Assembly (NCBI GenBank): GCA_025462735.1
Contig: JAOAPC010000020.1
Span: 62,001-126,000 of the forward strand
Direction of reading: 5' to 3'
Length of the DNA: 64,000 nt
Source: Acidobacteriaceae bacterium
Lineage (GTDB): Bacteria; Acidobacteriota; Terriglobia; Terriglobales; Acidobacteriaceae
This document shows, piece by piece, positions 51,477 to 60,236 of this stretch (position 1 is its first letter; every line of letters starts with the position of its first letter). The notes under the pieces are model-generated. The model searched no databases and had not been told where the DNA came from. It saw nothing but the letters and a program-made list of their open reading frames with translations. Both the position numbers and the translations under genes were made by a program.

Positions 51477-52562
51477 ATGAAAAAGTTTGCACTTGTTCCT
51501 TTGGCTTTGCCGATCCTGTTTATTTCCCTCCTTCAGACGGGATGCAGTAACACCGAGGCGAAGCAGCCGGCTCCGCAAGCGATGCCGGTCAAGACGCAGG
51601 TCATCGATCTGGCAGCTGTGCCGCGAGCTGACGAATATGTCGCCACCATCAAATCGCGGCGTTCGGCCAGTATTCAGCCGCAAGTGGATGGGACGTTGAC
51701 AAAAATCCTCGTGACATCTGGCGATCACGTGCGTGCGGGCCAAGTGTTGATGACCATCGATCCGCTGAAGCAGCAAGCCACCGTCGACCAGCAACGCAGC
51801 ACCGAAGCACAAAAGAAAGCAATTCTGGAATACAACAAAACGGAAGTGGAGCGCCAAAAAGGTTTGTTTGAAGGCGGAGTAACCAGCAAGCAGAATTATG
51901 ACTACGCGGTGCAGGCCTACGAGAACTCCAAGGCGGATTGGGAATCGTCTCAGGCTGCGCGTGCCACTCAGGAACACCAGCTCGCGTACTACCACCTGAC
52001 CGCGCCGTTTGCAGGTATCGTGGGAGACATTCCGGTTCACATCGGCGACTACGTTTCTCCGCAGACATTACTCACCACGGTGGACGAAAATGCCGAACTG
52101 GAAGCCTACATTTATATTCCGACCGAGCGGGCGGGTGAAATTCGCGCAGGTCTTCCGGTGCAAATTGTCACCAGCCGTGGGGAAATCATAGAAAAGACGA
52201 AGATCAACTTTATTTCACAGCAGGTGGACAACGGGCTGCAGGGCGTCCTGGTGAAAGCCCCGATCCACAAGTCGCTAGACACATTCCGTAACGCGCAATT
52301 GGTGAAAGCGCGGGTAGTGTGGAGCACTAATCCTACGCCGACGGTCCCGGTGCTTGCAGTTACTCGCATCGGAGGACAGTCCTTTGTTTACGTAGCAGCT
52401 CAGTCGGACAAGGGTACGGTGGCCCGGCAACGCGCGGTCATTCTCGGCGACACCATCGGCAACGATTATGCCGTGATGGACGGATTGAAGGCGGGGGACA
52501 AAGTCATCATCTCGGGTATTCAGTTCTTGATTGATGGCGCGCCCGTAAAGCCAATCAGCTAA
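51477..52562 (+). CDS. RND efflux periplasmic adaptor (membrane fusion protein)
   Basis: Lipoprotein adaptor of 361 aa linking an inner-membrane RND pump to an outer-membrane channel. The lipobox is SLLQTGCSN. The barrel-sandwich region shows 'IQPQVDGTLTKILVTSGDHV' and 'YHLTAPFAGIVGDIPVHIGDY', with a helical hairpin between (EVERQKGLFEGGVTS). The C-terminal membrane-proximal domain is complete. It is AcrA/MexA type. GAGG precedes the ATG. The pump gene follows by about 60 bp. No outer-membrane factor gene is present here. Confidence 0.92.
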   Translation: MKKFALVPLALPILFISLLQTGCSNTEAKQPAPQAMPVKTQVIDLAAVPRADEYVATIKSRRSASIQPQVDGTLTKILVTSGDHVRAGQVLMTIDPLKQQATVDQQRSTEAQKKAILEYNKTEVERQKGLFEGGVTSKQNYDYAVQAYENSKADWESSQAARATQEHQLAYYHLTAPFAGIVGDIPVHIGDYVSPQTLLTTVDENAELEAYIYIPTERAGEIRAGLPVQIVTSRGEIIEKTKINFISQQVDNGLQGVLVKAPIHKSLDTFRNAQLVKARVVWSTNPTPTVPVLAVTRIGGQSFVYVAAQSDKGTVARQRAVILGDTIGNDYAVMDGLKAGDKVIISGIQFLIDGAPVKPIS

Positions 52563-52619
52563 CCAGCAGGTTTCCGGTTGCTACGCGGTGAAGTCGCCGC
52601 AAGCAGAGGGAGTACTTCT

Positions 52620-55600
52620 TTGGTAGATTTCTTCATTCGACGACCGATTTTCGCGACGGTTTGTGCGTTGCTGATCATCCTGGCAGGCGCGGTTTCTATC
52701 CCAACTCTGCCGATCTCTCTGTATCCAACACTGGCGCCGCCCCAGGTCACGGTCACCAGCAACTACGTAGGCGCAAACGCCGCCGTGGTTGAGTCGGCAG
52801 TTACAACGCCGCTCGAGCAACAGATCAATGGCGTCGAGGGCATGCACTACATCACCTCGACGAGCTCGAACGACGGCACCAGCAACATCAATGTAACCTT
52901 TCGCACCGGATACGACTTGAACATCGCCGCGGTCGACGTGCAGAACCGCGTTGCTACTGCGCAAGGCCGTCTGCCACAGGAAATCAAGAACACCGGTGTG
53001 ACTATTACCAAGGCGAATCCGAACTTTGTTTTCGCCGCCGGATTGTATTCTCCCGATAACAGTCTCTCGAACCAGTACATCTCCAACTATCTGGACGTTT
53101 ACGTAAAGGATGCTTTGAAGCGAATCCCCGGCGTAGGCGACGTGATCATTTTCGGCGAGCGCAAATATGCAATGCGCATCTGGCTCGACCCGACGAAATT
53201 GGCCGCCCGGCAACTAACGGCAGCCGACGTGGTCTCAGCGCTGCAGGAACAAAACGTCGAAATTCCGGCTGGCCAATTGGGACGCCCTCCAGCGGACCCG
53301 AAACAGAGCTTCCAGGTAACTCTTCGCGTGGTTGGACGGCTTTCGGATCCGAAAGAGTTTGAGAACATCATTATTAAGAACACGCACAATGGCATCGTGC
53401 AATTGAAGGATGTTGGTCGGGCTGAGATCGGCGCGGAAAGCTACGACACCAATCTTCTATATAGCGGGCACGAAGCCATCGGTATGGGCGTTCAGCAGCT
53501 TTCAAATGCCAACGCGCTCGATGTCGACAAAAAGGCCAAGGCTGCGCTCGATGAGCTCTCTAAATCATTCCCGCCGGGTATTAAGTACGTAATTGCCTTT
53601 GATACGACAACCGTTGTCGGCGACTCGGTGAAGGAAGTTGTCGCCACGCTGGAAGAGGCAGTCCTCATCGTCATCGTTGTGATCTTCCTCTTCCTGCTCG
53701 ACTGGAGGGCCACGGTCATTCCAGCGGTCACCATACCGGTGTCACTGATCGGAACTTTCGCATTCATCAAGATGTTTGGCTTCTCGGTCAATTCACTGAC
53801 GCTCTTCGGAATAACTCTGGCGACCGGGCTAGTCGTGGATGACGCGATTGTAGTCATTGAAAATGCCCAGCGGCATATCGATGCAGACCACACCGATCCG
53901 CATGCCGCAACCTCCGCCGCCATGGCAGAAGTAGCGAGCGCTGTGGTGGCCACATCGCTCGTGCTGATTTCCGTGTTCGTGCCAGTATCATTCTTCCCGG
54001 GAACCACGGGAATTCTCTACAAGCAATTCTCTCTGACTATTGCCTTTTCCATCGCCATCTCGTTGTTTAACGCACTGACTCTATCGCCGGCACTGGCAGC
54101 TATTCTGTTGCGCAGCGAAGAAAAGAAATATTCAATCTTCGATTGGACACATATTGGCTGGATTTCGACCGGATACAGGAAGTTCGCTCATGGCGTCAGT
54201 GGGGCGATTCAGGCCCTCGCGAATGCCTATGGAAAAGCCATTTGCAGGGTTTTGAACTATCGCTATGCGATGATCGCCCTGTTCTTCATTGGCCTGGCCG
54301 CGACTGGCTACATGTATGTTCATGTGCCGACCGGATTCGTGCCCCAGGAAGACCAGAATTACTTCATCGTCGTGGTACAAGCCCCGCCCGGAGCTTCGCT
54401 CAGCTACACCACCAATATCGCGCGGCAAGCCGAGCAGATTCTGCGCGCCGATCCTGACGTCTTCGGCACCTTCGCCGTCCCCGGTTTTTCGCTTTCCGGA
54501 GGCAGTTCATCTAATTACGGCTTGGTGTTTGCTCCGCTTAAGCCGATCGACGACCGCAAAGGCAAGGGTCACGGTGCAAGTGATATTGTGGCGCGCGTTT
54601 CGCCGAAACTGTTTGGCATCCCGGGAGCAGTCGTGGTCGCGTTCGAACCGCCCGCGGTCAACGGCATCGGGAGCTTTGGCGGATTCCAATTCGAACTGCA
54701 AGACCTGGGTCGCAACACCTTGCAGGACATCGACACCGTCGCGCACAAGATCGTAGCCGGGAGCCGTCAGCGTCAGGATATACGCGGCCTGTTCACCAGC
54801 TTCACTGCTAACGATCCGCAGCAGTTGGTGCAGATCGATCGCGAGAAGGCGAAAGCCATCGGAGTGCCCATCAGCCAAATTACCCAGGCGCTGGGCGTCT
54901 ATATGGGTTCCGAGTATGTAAATGATTTTGATTTCAACAACCGCTCGTATCGCGTTTACGTGCAGGCCGACCAGCCCTTCCGCATGAGCGCGCGTGACTT
55001 GCGGCAATACTACGTGCGCTCCGATACCAATGGATTAGTGCCGCTGGCGAATATTGTTGCGCTTAAAGAGACTTCGGGCCCGCAGGTGATCAATCACTAC
55101 AATCTCTTCCGCTCGGCTGAGATCGATGGCGCTGCCGCGCCGGGATTCAGTTCCGGTCAAGGGTTGCAAGCCATGGAAGACTTGTCGAAGCAGAACATGC
55201 TGCAAGGTATGACTTTCAGCTGGACAGGTCTGGCGCTGGAAGAAGTGGAAGCCAGCGGCAAAGCCATAATCATCTTTGGCCTCGGTATCCTGGTTGTCTA
55301 TCTCACGTTGTCCGCGCAGTACGAGAGCTTTGCTTTGCCGTTTATCATCCTGCTCGCAGTTCCAATGGCAGTGCTGGGCGCCCTCCTCCTTGTCTCTGCG
55401 CGTGGTCTGGTGGATGACGTCTATGTGCAAATCGGCTTGGTCATGTTGATCGGCCTTTCGGCAAAGAACTCGATTTTGATTGTCGAGTTCGCTGAACAAC
55501 TAATCGCCCAGGGCCGTAGCATTACTAACGCCGCCATAGAGGCCGCTGAGTTGCGTCTTCGTCCCATCTTGATGACCTCGTTCGCATTCCTGTTCGGGGT

Positions 55601-55802
55601 CCTGCCGCTTTATTTCGCGTCCGGCGCTGGGAAGCTTGGCCGGCACTCGGTAGGGACAGCAATTGTGGGCGGCATGTTATTCTCCACAGTTCTGAACCTG
55701 TTTTTTATTCCGGTGCTGTACGTGATCTTGAAGACATTGCTGGTTTCACTCTCAAAGAAGAAGCCGAAGCTAGAAGTAAGAGACCAGGAGTTAGTCGCAT
55801 AA
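52620..55802 (+). CDS. RND multidrug efflux transporter (AcrB/HAE1 family)
   Basis: Proton-driven efflux pump of about 1060 aa with twelve transmembrane helices and two large periplasmic loops. Typical motifs are FFIRRPIFATV at the start, 'ITKANPNFVFAAGLYSPD', the TM4 proton-relay pair in 'GLVVDDAIVVIENAQR', and 'GKLGRHSVGTAIVGGM' near the end. TTG 52620 is chosen as start: GAGGGAG lies 7 nt upstream and it gives the family-typical N-terminus. It partners with the adaptor just upstream. Substrates are unknown; drugs, detergents or lipids are likely. Confidence 0.94.
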   Translation: MVDFFIRRPIFATVCALLIILAGAVSIPTLPISLYPTLAPPQVTVTSNYVGANAAVVESAVTTPLEQQINGVEGMHYITSTSSNDGTSNINVTFRTGYDLNIAAVDVQNRVATAQGRLPQEIKNTGVTITKANPNFVFAAGLYSPDNSLSNQYISNYLDVYVKDALKRIPGVGDVIIFGERKYAMRIWLDPTKLAARQLTAADVVSALQEQNVEIPAGQLGRPPADPKQSFQVTLRVVGRLSDPKEFENIIIKNTHNGIVQLKDVGRAEIGAESYDTNLLYSGHEAIGMGVQQLSNANALDVDKKAKAALDELSKSFPPGIKYVIAFDTTTVVGDSVKEVVATLEEAVLIVIVVIFLFLLDWRATVIPAVTIPVSLIGTFAFIKMFGFSVNSLTLFGITLATGLVVDDAIVVIENAQRHIDADHTDPHAATSAAMAEVASAVVATSLVLISVFVPVSFFPGTTGILYKQFSLTIAFSIAISLFNALTLSPALAAILLRSEEKKYSIFDWTHIGWISTGYRKFAHGVSGAIQALANAYGKAICRVLNYRYAMIALFFIGLAATGYMYVHVPTGFVPQEDQNYFIVVVQAPPGASLSYTTNIARQAEQILRADPDVFGTFAVPGFSLSGGSSSNYGLVFAPLKPIDDRKGKGHGASDIVARVSPKLFGIPGAVVVAFEPPAVNGIGSFGGFQFELQDLGRNTLQDIDTVAHKIVAGSRQRQDIRGLFTSFTANDPQQLVQIDREKAKAIGVPISQITQALGVYMGSEYVNDFDFNNRSYRVYVQADQPFRMSARDLRQYYVRSDTNGLVPLANIVALKETSGPQVINHYNLFRSAEIDGAAAPGFSSGQGLQAMEDLSKQNMLQGMTFSWTGLALEEVEASGKAIIIFGLGILVVYLTLSAQYESFALPFIILLAVPMAVLGALLLVSARGLVDDVYVQIGLVMLIGLSAKNSILIVEFAEQLIAQGRSITNAAIEAAELRLRPILMTSFAFLFGVLPLYFASGAGKLGRHSVGTAIVGGMLFSTVLNLFFIPVLYVILKTLLVSLSKKKPKLEVRDQELVA

Positions 55803-55847
55803 CCACTGTTGTCGATTAGTGCTAGTCGAATCCAAAGGAGTGAAGCA

Positions 55848-56111
55848 TTGGCTGAGTGCACACATCTCGATCAGATTCACGATGTGAAACCGCACACTCA
55901 AGGCTGTGAAGAATGCCTTAAAATGGGCGACCGCTGGGTGCACCTTCGTCTCTGTCTGAGTTGCGGCCATGTTGGTTGTTGCGACTCATCGAAGAACAAG
56001 CATGCGACCAAGCATTTCCATGCCACCAAGCATCCCATCATGCGATCCATCGAGCGCGGTGAGGATTGGGGCTGGTGTTACATCGATGAACTCGAATTGG
56101 ACTTTGCCTGA
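55848..56111 (+). CDS. UBP-type zinc finger protein
   Basis: Small protein of 87 aa with a UBP (ZnF-UBP) domain. Zinc ligands are visible in CTHLDQIHDV, GCEECLKMG, RLCLSCGHVGCCDSS and 'HATKHFHATKHPIM'. In eukaryotes this fold binds the ubiquitin C-terminus; in bacteria the role is unknown. TTG 55848 is preferred because AAAGGAG lies 7 nt upstream. It sits between the RND pump and the diadenylate cyclase gene with short gaps, so all may share one transcript. Confidence 0.85.
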   Translation: MAECTHLDQIHDVKPHTQGCEECLKMGDRWVHLRLCLSCGHVGCCDSSKNKHATKHFHATKHPIMRSIERGEDWGWCYIDELELDFA

Positions 56112-56126
56112 TCCGAGAGCTGATCA

Positions 56127-56717
56127 ATGTTTGAAAGCATCCTCTGCCAAGTAACCGAGTACGATCCCGACATTCTCGATCCACTTATTGAGTTGGCGGT
56201 CGAGATCGCGCGTGAAGGTCGCGAGGGGAGACGTGTCGGTACGGTGTTTATCTTTGGAGACGAACGCGCGGTTCTTGCGAAATCCAGATCGTTGATTTTG
56301 GATCCTTTGTTCGGGCATCCGGAATCCTCGCGTCACCTCTCTGATCCCAGCCTTCGTGGAACCATTAAGGAATTAGCGCAGTTGGATGGCGCATTCGTCA
56401 TCAGCGGCAACGGAATCGTGCTTGCGGCGTGCCGTTATCTCGACGCAATCGGTGCCGAAGTAGATGTTCCGCTGGGACTCGGCAGCCGTCACATTGCCGC
56501 AGCCAACATGAGCGCCGCGACCAATGCCGTAGGGATTGTTGTCTCCGAAAGCTCGGTGGTCCGAGTTTTCTGTCACGGCAAACTGGTCGCGGAAATCATC
56601 CCTGAGCTCTGGATGATCGACCACGCTGCGCAACTTCGCGGGCCGGTGAAGCGCGATCAGGTGGGCGAACTCACAGTGCTGACGCCGAGTCAACGTCGGG
56701 CTTCCGCCGTCAAATAA
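56127..56717 (+). CDS. Diadenylate cyclase domain protein (DAC, DisA_N-like)
   Basis: Single-domain protein of 196 aa resembling the DAC domain that makes c-di-AMP from two ATP. The DGA motif is at 87-89 (QLDGAFVISGNG) and the RH-type motif at 121-122 in LGLGSRHIAAANMSAATNA. The canonical RHR reads RHI, a change at the third position. There are no transmembrane helices or DNA-binding domains, unlike CdaA or DisA, so it resembles stand-alone cyclases of the CdaZ/DacZ type. It starts 15 bp after the UBP zinc finger gene. Activity is not certain because of the motif change. Confidence 0.8.
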   Translation: MFESILCQVTEYDPDILDPLIELAVEIAREGREGRRVGTVFIFGDERAVLAKSRSLILDPLFGHPESSRHLSDPSLRGTIKELAQLDGAFVISGNGIVLAACRYLDAIGAEVDVPLGLGSRHIAAANMSAATNAVGIVVSESSVVRVFCHGKLVAEIIPELWMIDHAAQLRGPVKRDQVGELTVLTPSQRRASAVK

Positions 56718-56875
56718 CCATCACACTCGAAGTTTCGCGGCATGACAGCCAACGTACGGGCTTAACCGTATGAATCGGGTCCGGAGCGGGCCTCCTCAAC
56801 CTGCTCTAACCTTCACGGTACAACCTCTTTGTCGTAAGTAGCTACTAATTGCGCACATCCTCTGAGGAGGGATAT

Positions 56876-57913
56876 GTGCGCCAACTAAACTTCTTAACGT
56901 TGATCGTTCTGTTTAGCACGGTTCCCGCTCTGGCCGACCGGGTTTCTCTCAAGAATGGAGACCGGCTCAGCGGAACCATTGTCCAATCCGATGGCAAGAC
57001 CCTGGTCCTGCATACGGAGTACGCCGGAGACCTGACCCTGAAATGGGACGCGGTCAACGGTATCGAAAGCGGGGGAGCGCTACACGTCGAGCTGCAAAAC
57101 GGGAAAACCGCCATCGGGCCGGTGACCACGTCAGGTGACACGCTGAAGGTTGCGACCTCGTCCGGCGAAGTGGTGGCGCCATTGTCGAATGTGAAGACTC
57201 TTTCCCAGCAGGCCGCTTACCAAAAGTTAGAGCACCCGAGTCTCTTGGAGGGCTGGAAAGGCGGGATCAACGCCGGGTTTTCACTCACGGGCGGCAACAG
57301 CCAGACCACCAACCTTGCCATTGGCTTCCTTGCCGATCGGCAAAGTTTGAAGTCCAAGCTGGCCGCCTATGCCAATACGATATATGCCACTAATAATGGC
57401 CCCGGCGCGTTTCCGACTACCACGGCCAACACGGAATCCGGCGGCATCCGCTACGACCGCGATTTTGCCCCAAGGCTATTTGGTTTTGGGGGCGCTGACT
57501 TTTTCGCAGATGCTCTACAGGGCCTGAACTTGCGCTCGGTGTTCGGAGGCGGCATCGGTTTTCATGCCATCAAGAACGACAACACCACCCTCGACTTTCT
57601 GGGCGGTGTGAACTACACGCGCGAGTCTTATACCACGCTGCACCGGAATCTGGTGGCGCTCACTCTGGGCGAAGAGCTGATGCACAAGTTCCGCAAGAAC
57701 ACAGTTCTGAACGAGCGGCTCTATTTTTTCCCCGACCTCAATAGCGCTGGCAACTACCGCGGGACGTTTGATTTTGCGTCGGTCACAAAAATCAACAAGT
57801 GGTTCGGCTGGCAAAATTCGTTCGAGGACGTATACGTGAGCAATTCGCCAGCGGGAAAGAAAAAGAACGACATAATCCTGACCACTGGGTTGAACGTATC
57901 GTTTGGACACTAA
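56876..57913 (+). CDS. DUF481 outer-membrane protein
   Basis: Exported protein of about 345 aa. A signal peptide ends near PALA, followed by an N-terminal domain (DRVSLKNGDRLSGTIVQSDG) and, from about residue 130, a DUF481 beta-barrel-like region ('GINAGFSLTGGNSQTTNL', YDRDFAPRLFGFGGADFF, 'NFVALTLGEEL'-type strands). The C-terminus 'LTTGLNVSFGH' is barrel-like. GTG 56876 is preferred: GAGGAGG lies about 5 nt upstream. DUF481 proteins are outer-membrane proteins of unknown role. Confidence 0.86.
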   Translation: MRQLNFLTLIVLFSTVPALADRVSLKNGDRLSGTIVQSDGKTLVLHTEYAGDLTLKWDAVNGIESGGALHVELQNGKTAIGPVTTSGDTLKVATSSGEVVAPLSNVKTLSQQAAYQKLEHPSLLEGWKGGINAGFSLTGGNSQTTNLAIGFLADRQSLKSKLAAYANTIYATNNGPGAFPTTTANTESGGIRYDRDFAPRLFGFGGADFFADALQGLNLRSVFGGGIGFHAIKNDNTTLDFLGGVNYTRESYTTLHRNLVALTLGEELMHKFRKNTVLNERLYFFPDLNSAGNYRGTFDFASVTKINKWFGWQNSFEDVYVSNSPAGKKKNDIILTTGLNVSFGH

Positions 57914-57975
57914 GATTGGCGGCGAAGGATCGGCGGGCCGGAGGTCAACTCATGTGATCTTGATATTCTGGACAC

Positions 57976-60171
57976 ATGAGACTTGACTTATCCAAGTGTT
58001 CGCCGTTTTCGCGCGTCGCTTGCCATCTATTTTGCTTCGCTCTACTTTGCTCGTTTTCTAAAGCCGACACCGAGTATTACCGTCATATAATTTTCGACAA
58101 TAGCCTCGAATCCGACGCGTACTATTACAGCGACGGCCGGGCGTCGTCACCCTCCACCTTGGAACTCCTCCATGGAAAGCTTCCCGTCAGCCGCGATGTC
58201 TTTTTTACTCCTGCGAATGCTCTTCGTCTGAACTGGCGGTCCGCTCCGGACGGCGGATGGGAGGCCGGCATCCGGGCCATGAATTTCAGGAATCGTGAGA
58301 TGAAGTTTGACGGCGACACCCTGTACTTCTGGTGTTTTTCGGAAGAGGAGATCGCCGGTGACAAGCTACCGCTCATCCGTTTGTCAGACGCGAATCAGAA
58401 TTTTTCTCAGGCGGTGGAAATCGGGAAATTTCAGTCGAGTATCCCTGCTCGGAAATGGGTCCAGGTAGGGATTCCGCTCTCCGAGTTCCGGACCGGATCC
58501 ATTCATCCTTTCGAGCCAAGCAGGGCTGAGAGGGTCGTCTTTAGTCAGAATCGCGCCGACGGTGCGGAACACACCCTGATTGTCGACGATTTCAAAATCG
58601 ATGCCGCCCGAGCCGCCGATAGCTCCGCGGTAAATGGAAGCTTGCCTGTTCCGCAAAACGTGTCGGCTCGGGGCTATGAACGTCACGTGGACATCTCGTG
58701 GGAACCGATCACCCCGGCTGATCTTCAGCATTACCTTGTTTATCGCTCTACAGACGGGAAAGATTTCCAGCCGATCGGAATTCAAGTGCCCGGGATCAAT
58801 CGTTTCAACGACTACATTGGCAAGCCGGGAATGACCGCTTACTACAAGGTTGCAGCCTCAGACCGTCAGTACCGGCTTTCGGACCTCTCGTCGCCAGCGC
58901 ACGCTACTACAAAAATGATGAGCGACGACGAACTCCTCACCATGCTTCAGGAAGAGTGCTTTCGCTATTACTGGGAGGGCGCGCATCCCACTGCAGGTAC
59001 GACCCTCGAAAATATTCCCGGCGACGACCGCATTCTGGCCACCGGCGCGAGCGGTTTCGGCATTATGGCTCTGATCGTCGGCGTCAATCGCGGCTTCATT
59101 ACCCGCGAACAGGGTTTGGATCGGCTCATCAAAATCGTAAGTTTCCTCGAAAAGGCCCCTCGCTATCACGGAGTTTGGTCGCATTTTATGGATGGCGCTA
59201 CCGGGCAGACACTGCCCGTCTTCGATATGTTCGACGACGGTGGTGATCTGGTTGAGACCGCCTTCTTGATGGAAGGTTTGCTTGCCGCTCGTCAGTATTT
59301 CAATGGATCGGGCGAACCTGAGCGTGGTCTTTTCGCTCGCATTTCGCACCTCTGGGAAACGGTTGAGTGGGACTGGTATCGCCGCTCGATGGACAGCCGC
59401 GCTCTTTACTGGCATTGGTCATCCGACTGGTCCTGGCACATCAATCACCAGATCACCGGATTCAACGAATGCATGATGGTCTATCTTTTAGCCATCGCGT
59501 CGCCCACGCATCCGGTGCCAGCAAAGCTTTACGACTCGGGTTGGGCGGGGGACCACTACACCAACGGTCACTCTTACTATGGGATCAAGTTGGACGTGGG
59601 CGTTGGCTCTGGCGGTCCGCTGTTCTTCACTCATTATTCGTATATGGGTTTTGATCCGCGGGGTATTCACGACCGTTTTACGGATTATTTTGAGAACAAT
59701 CAGAAGATGGCGCGGATCAACCTCACTTACAGTCTGCAGAATCCCGGCCACTATAAAGGATACGGCGCGGATTTTTGGGGCCTGACCGCAAGCGACGGGC
59801 CAGACGGCTACATGCCTCACGAGCCGACTCGCCGCATGGATGATGGCACGATGACCTTCACCGGGGCGCTGTCGTCGTTTCCGTACACCCCGGAAGCTTC
59901 CATGCGCATGTTCAAACACATCTACCGTGATCTCGGAGACCGGGTCTGGGGAGTTTACGGCCCGCGGGATGCGATCAATCTAAGTCAGGACTGGGTCTCC
60001 CCGATCTACATGGGGCTGAACCAGGCGCCGATCACAGTGATGATCGAAAACTACCGCACCGGGCTAATTTGGAAATTATTTATGTCCAATCCTGAGATTC
60101 AACCGATGCTCGGAAAGATTGGGTTCACGCGAGATGTCGCGCCGCAAAAGTCGGGTGATGGGAAGAAGTGA
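57976..60171 (+). CDS. Glucoamylase-family glycoside hydrolase (GH144-like)
   Basis: Exported enzyme of 731 aa. After a signal peptide comes an N-terminal carbohydrate-binding-like region (about 30-215), an FN3-type module (about 220-310) and a C-terminal glucoamylase/GH144-type alpha/alpha barrel (about 320-715). Visible motifs are '[16 protein letters not shown]', [17 protein letters not shown], '[16 protein letters not shown]' and '[20 protein letters not shown]'. The GH144 family cleaves beta-1,2-glucans; the exact substrate is inferred. It converges on the Oar-like receptor gene, with a terminator between. Confidence 0.85.
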   Translation: MRLDLSKCSPFSRVACHLFCFALLCSFSKADTEYYRHIIFDNSLESDAYYYSDGRASSPSTLELLHGKLPVSRDVFFTPANALRLNWRSAPDGGWEAGIRAMNFRNREMKFDGDTLYFWCFSEEEIAGDKLPLIRLSDANQNFSQAVEIGKFQSSIPARKWVQVGIPLSEFRTGSIHPFEPSRAERVVFSQNRADGAEHTLIVDDFKIDAARAADSSAVNGSLPVPQNVSARGYERHVDISWEPITPADLQHYLVYRSTDGKDFQPIGIQVPGINRFNDYIGKPGMTAYYKVAASDRQYRLSDLSSPAHATTKMMSDDELLTMLQEECFRYYWEGAHPTAGTTLENIPGDDRILATGASGFGIMALIVGVNRGFITREQGLDRLIKIVSFLEKAPRYHGVWSHFMDGATGQTLPVFDMFDDGGDLVETAFLMEGLLAARQYFNGSGEPERGLFARISHLWETVEWDWYRRSMDSRALYWHWSSDWSWHINHQITGFNECMMVYLLAIASPTHPVPAKLYDSGWAGDHYTNGHSYYGIKLDVGVGSGGPLFFTHYSYMGFDPRGIHDRFTDYFENNQKMARINLTYSLQNPGHYKGYGADFWGLTASDGPDGYMPHEPTRRMDDGTMTFTGALSSFPYTPEASMRMFKHIYRDLGDRVWGVYGPRDAINLSQDWVSPIYMGLNQAPITVMIENYRTGLIWKLFMSNPEIQPMLGKIGFTRDVAPQKSGDGKK

Positions 60172-60190
60172 TAACGCCAGTGTTGCTTGC

Positions 60191-60222
60191 AAAAAAATGG
60201 CGTGCTCGGTTACGAGCACGCC
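60191..60222 (-). terminator. Rho-independent terminator of the Oar-like gene
   Basis: GGCGTGCTCG and CGAGCACGCC form a perfect 10-bp stem with a 4-base loop. On the minus strand it is followed after one base by seven T residues. It terminates the receptor gene that reads leftward from 63665. Confidence 0.92.
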
Positions 60223-60236
60223 GCGAGAGCTAAGAA

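Noticed and set aside
51327-52040. A 237-aa minus-strand frame with a hydrophobic C-terminus
   Set aside because: Most of it is antisense to the RND adaptor and shows no family features; the short hydrophobic end alone is not enough for a gene call.
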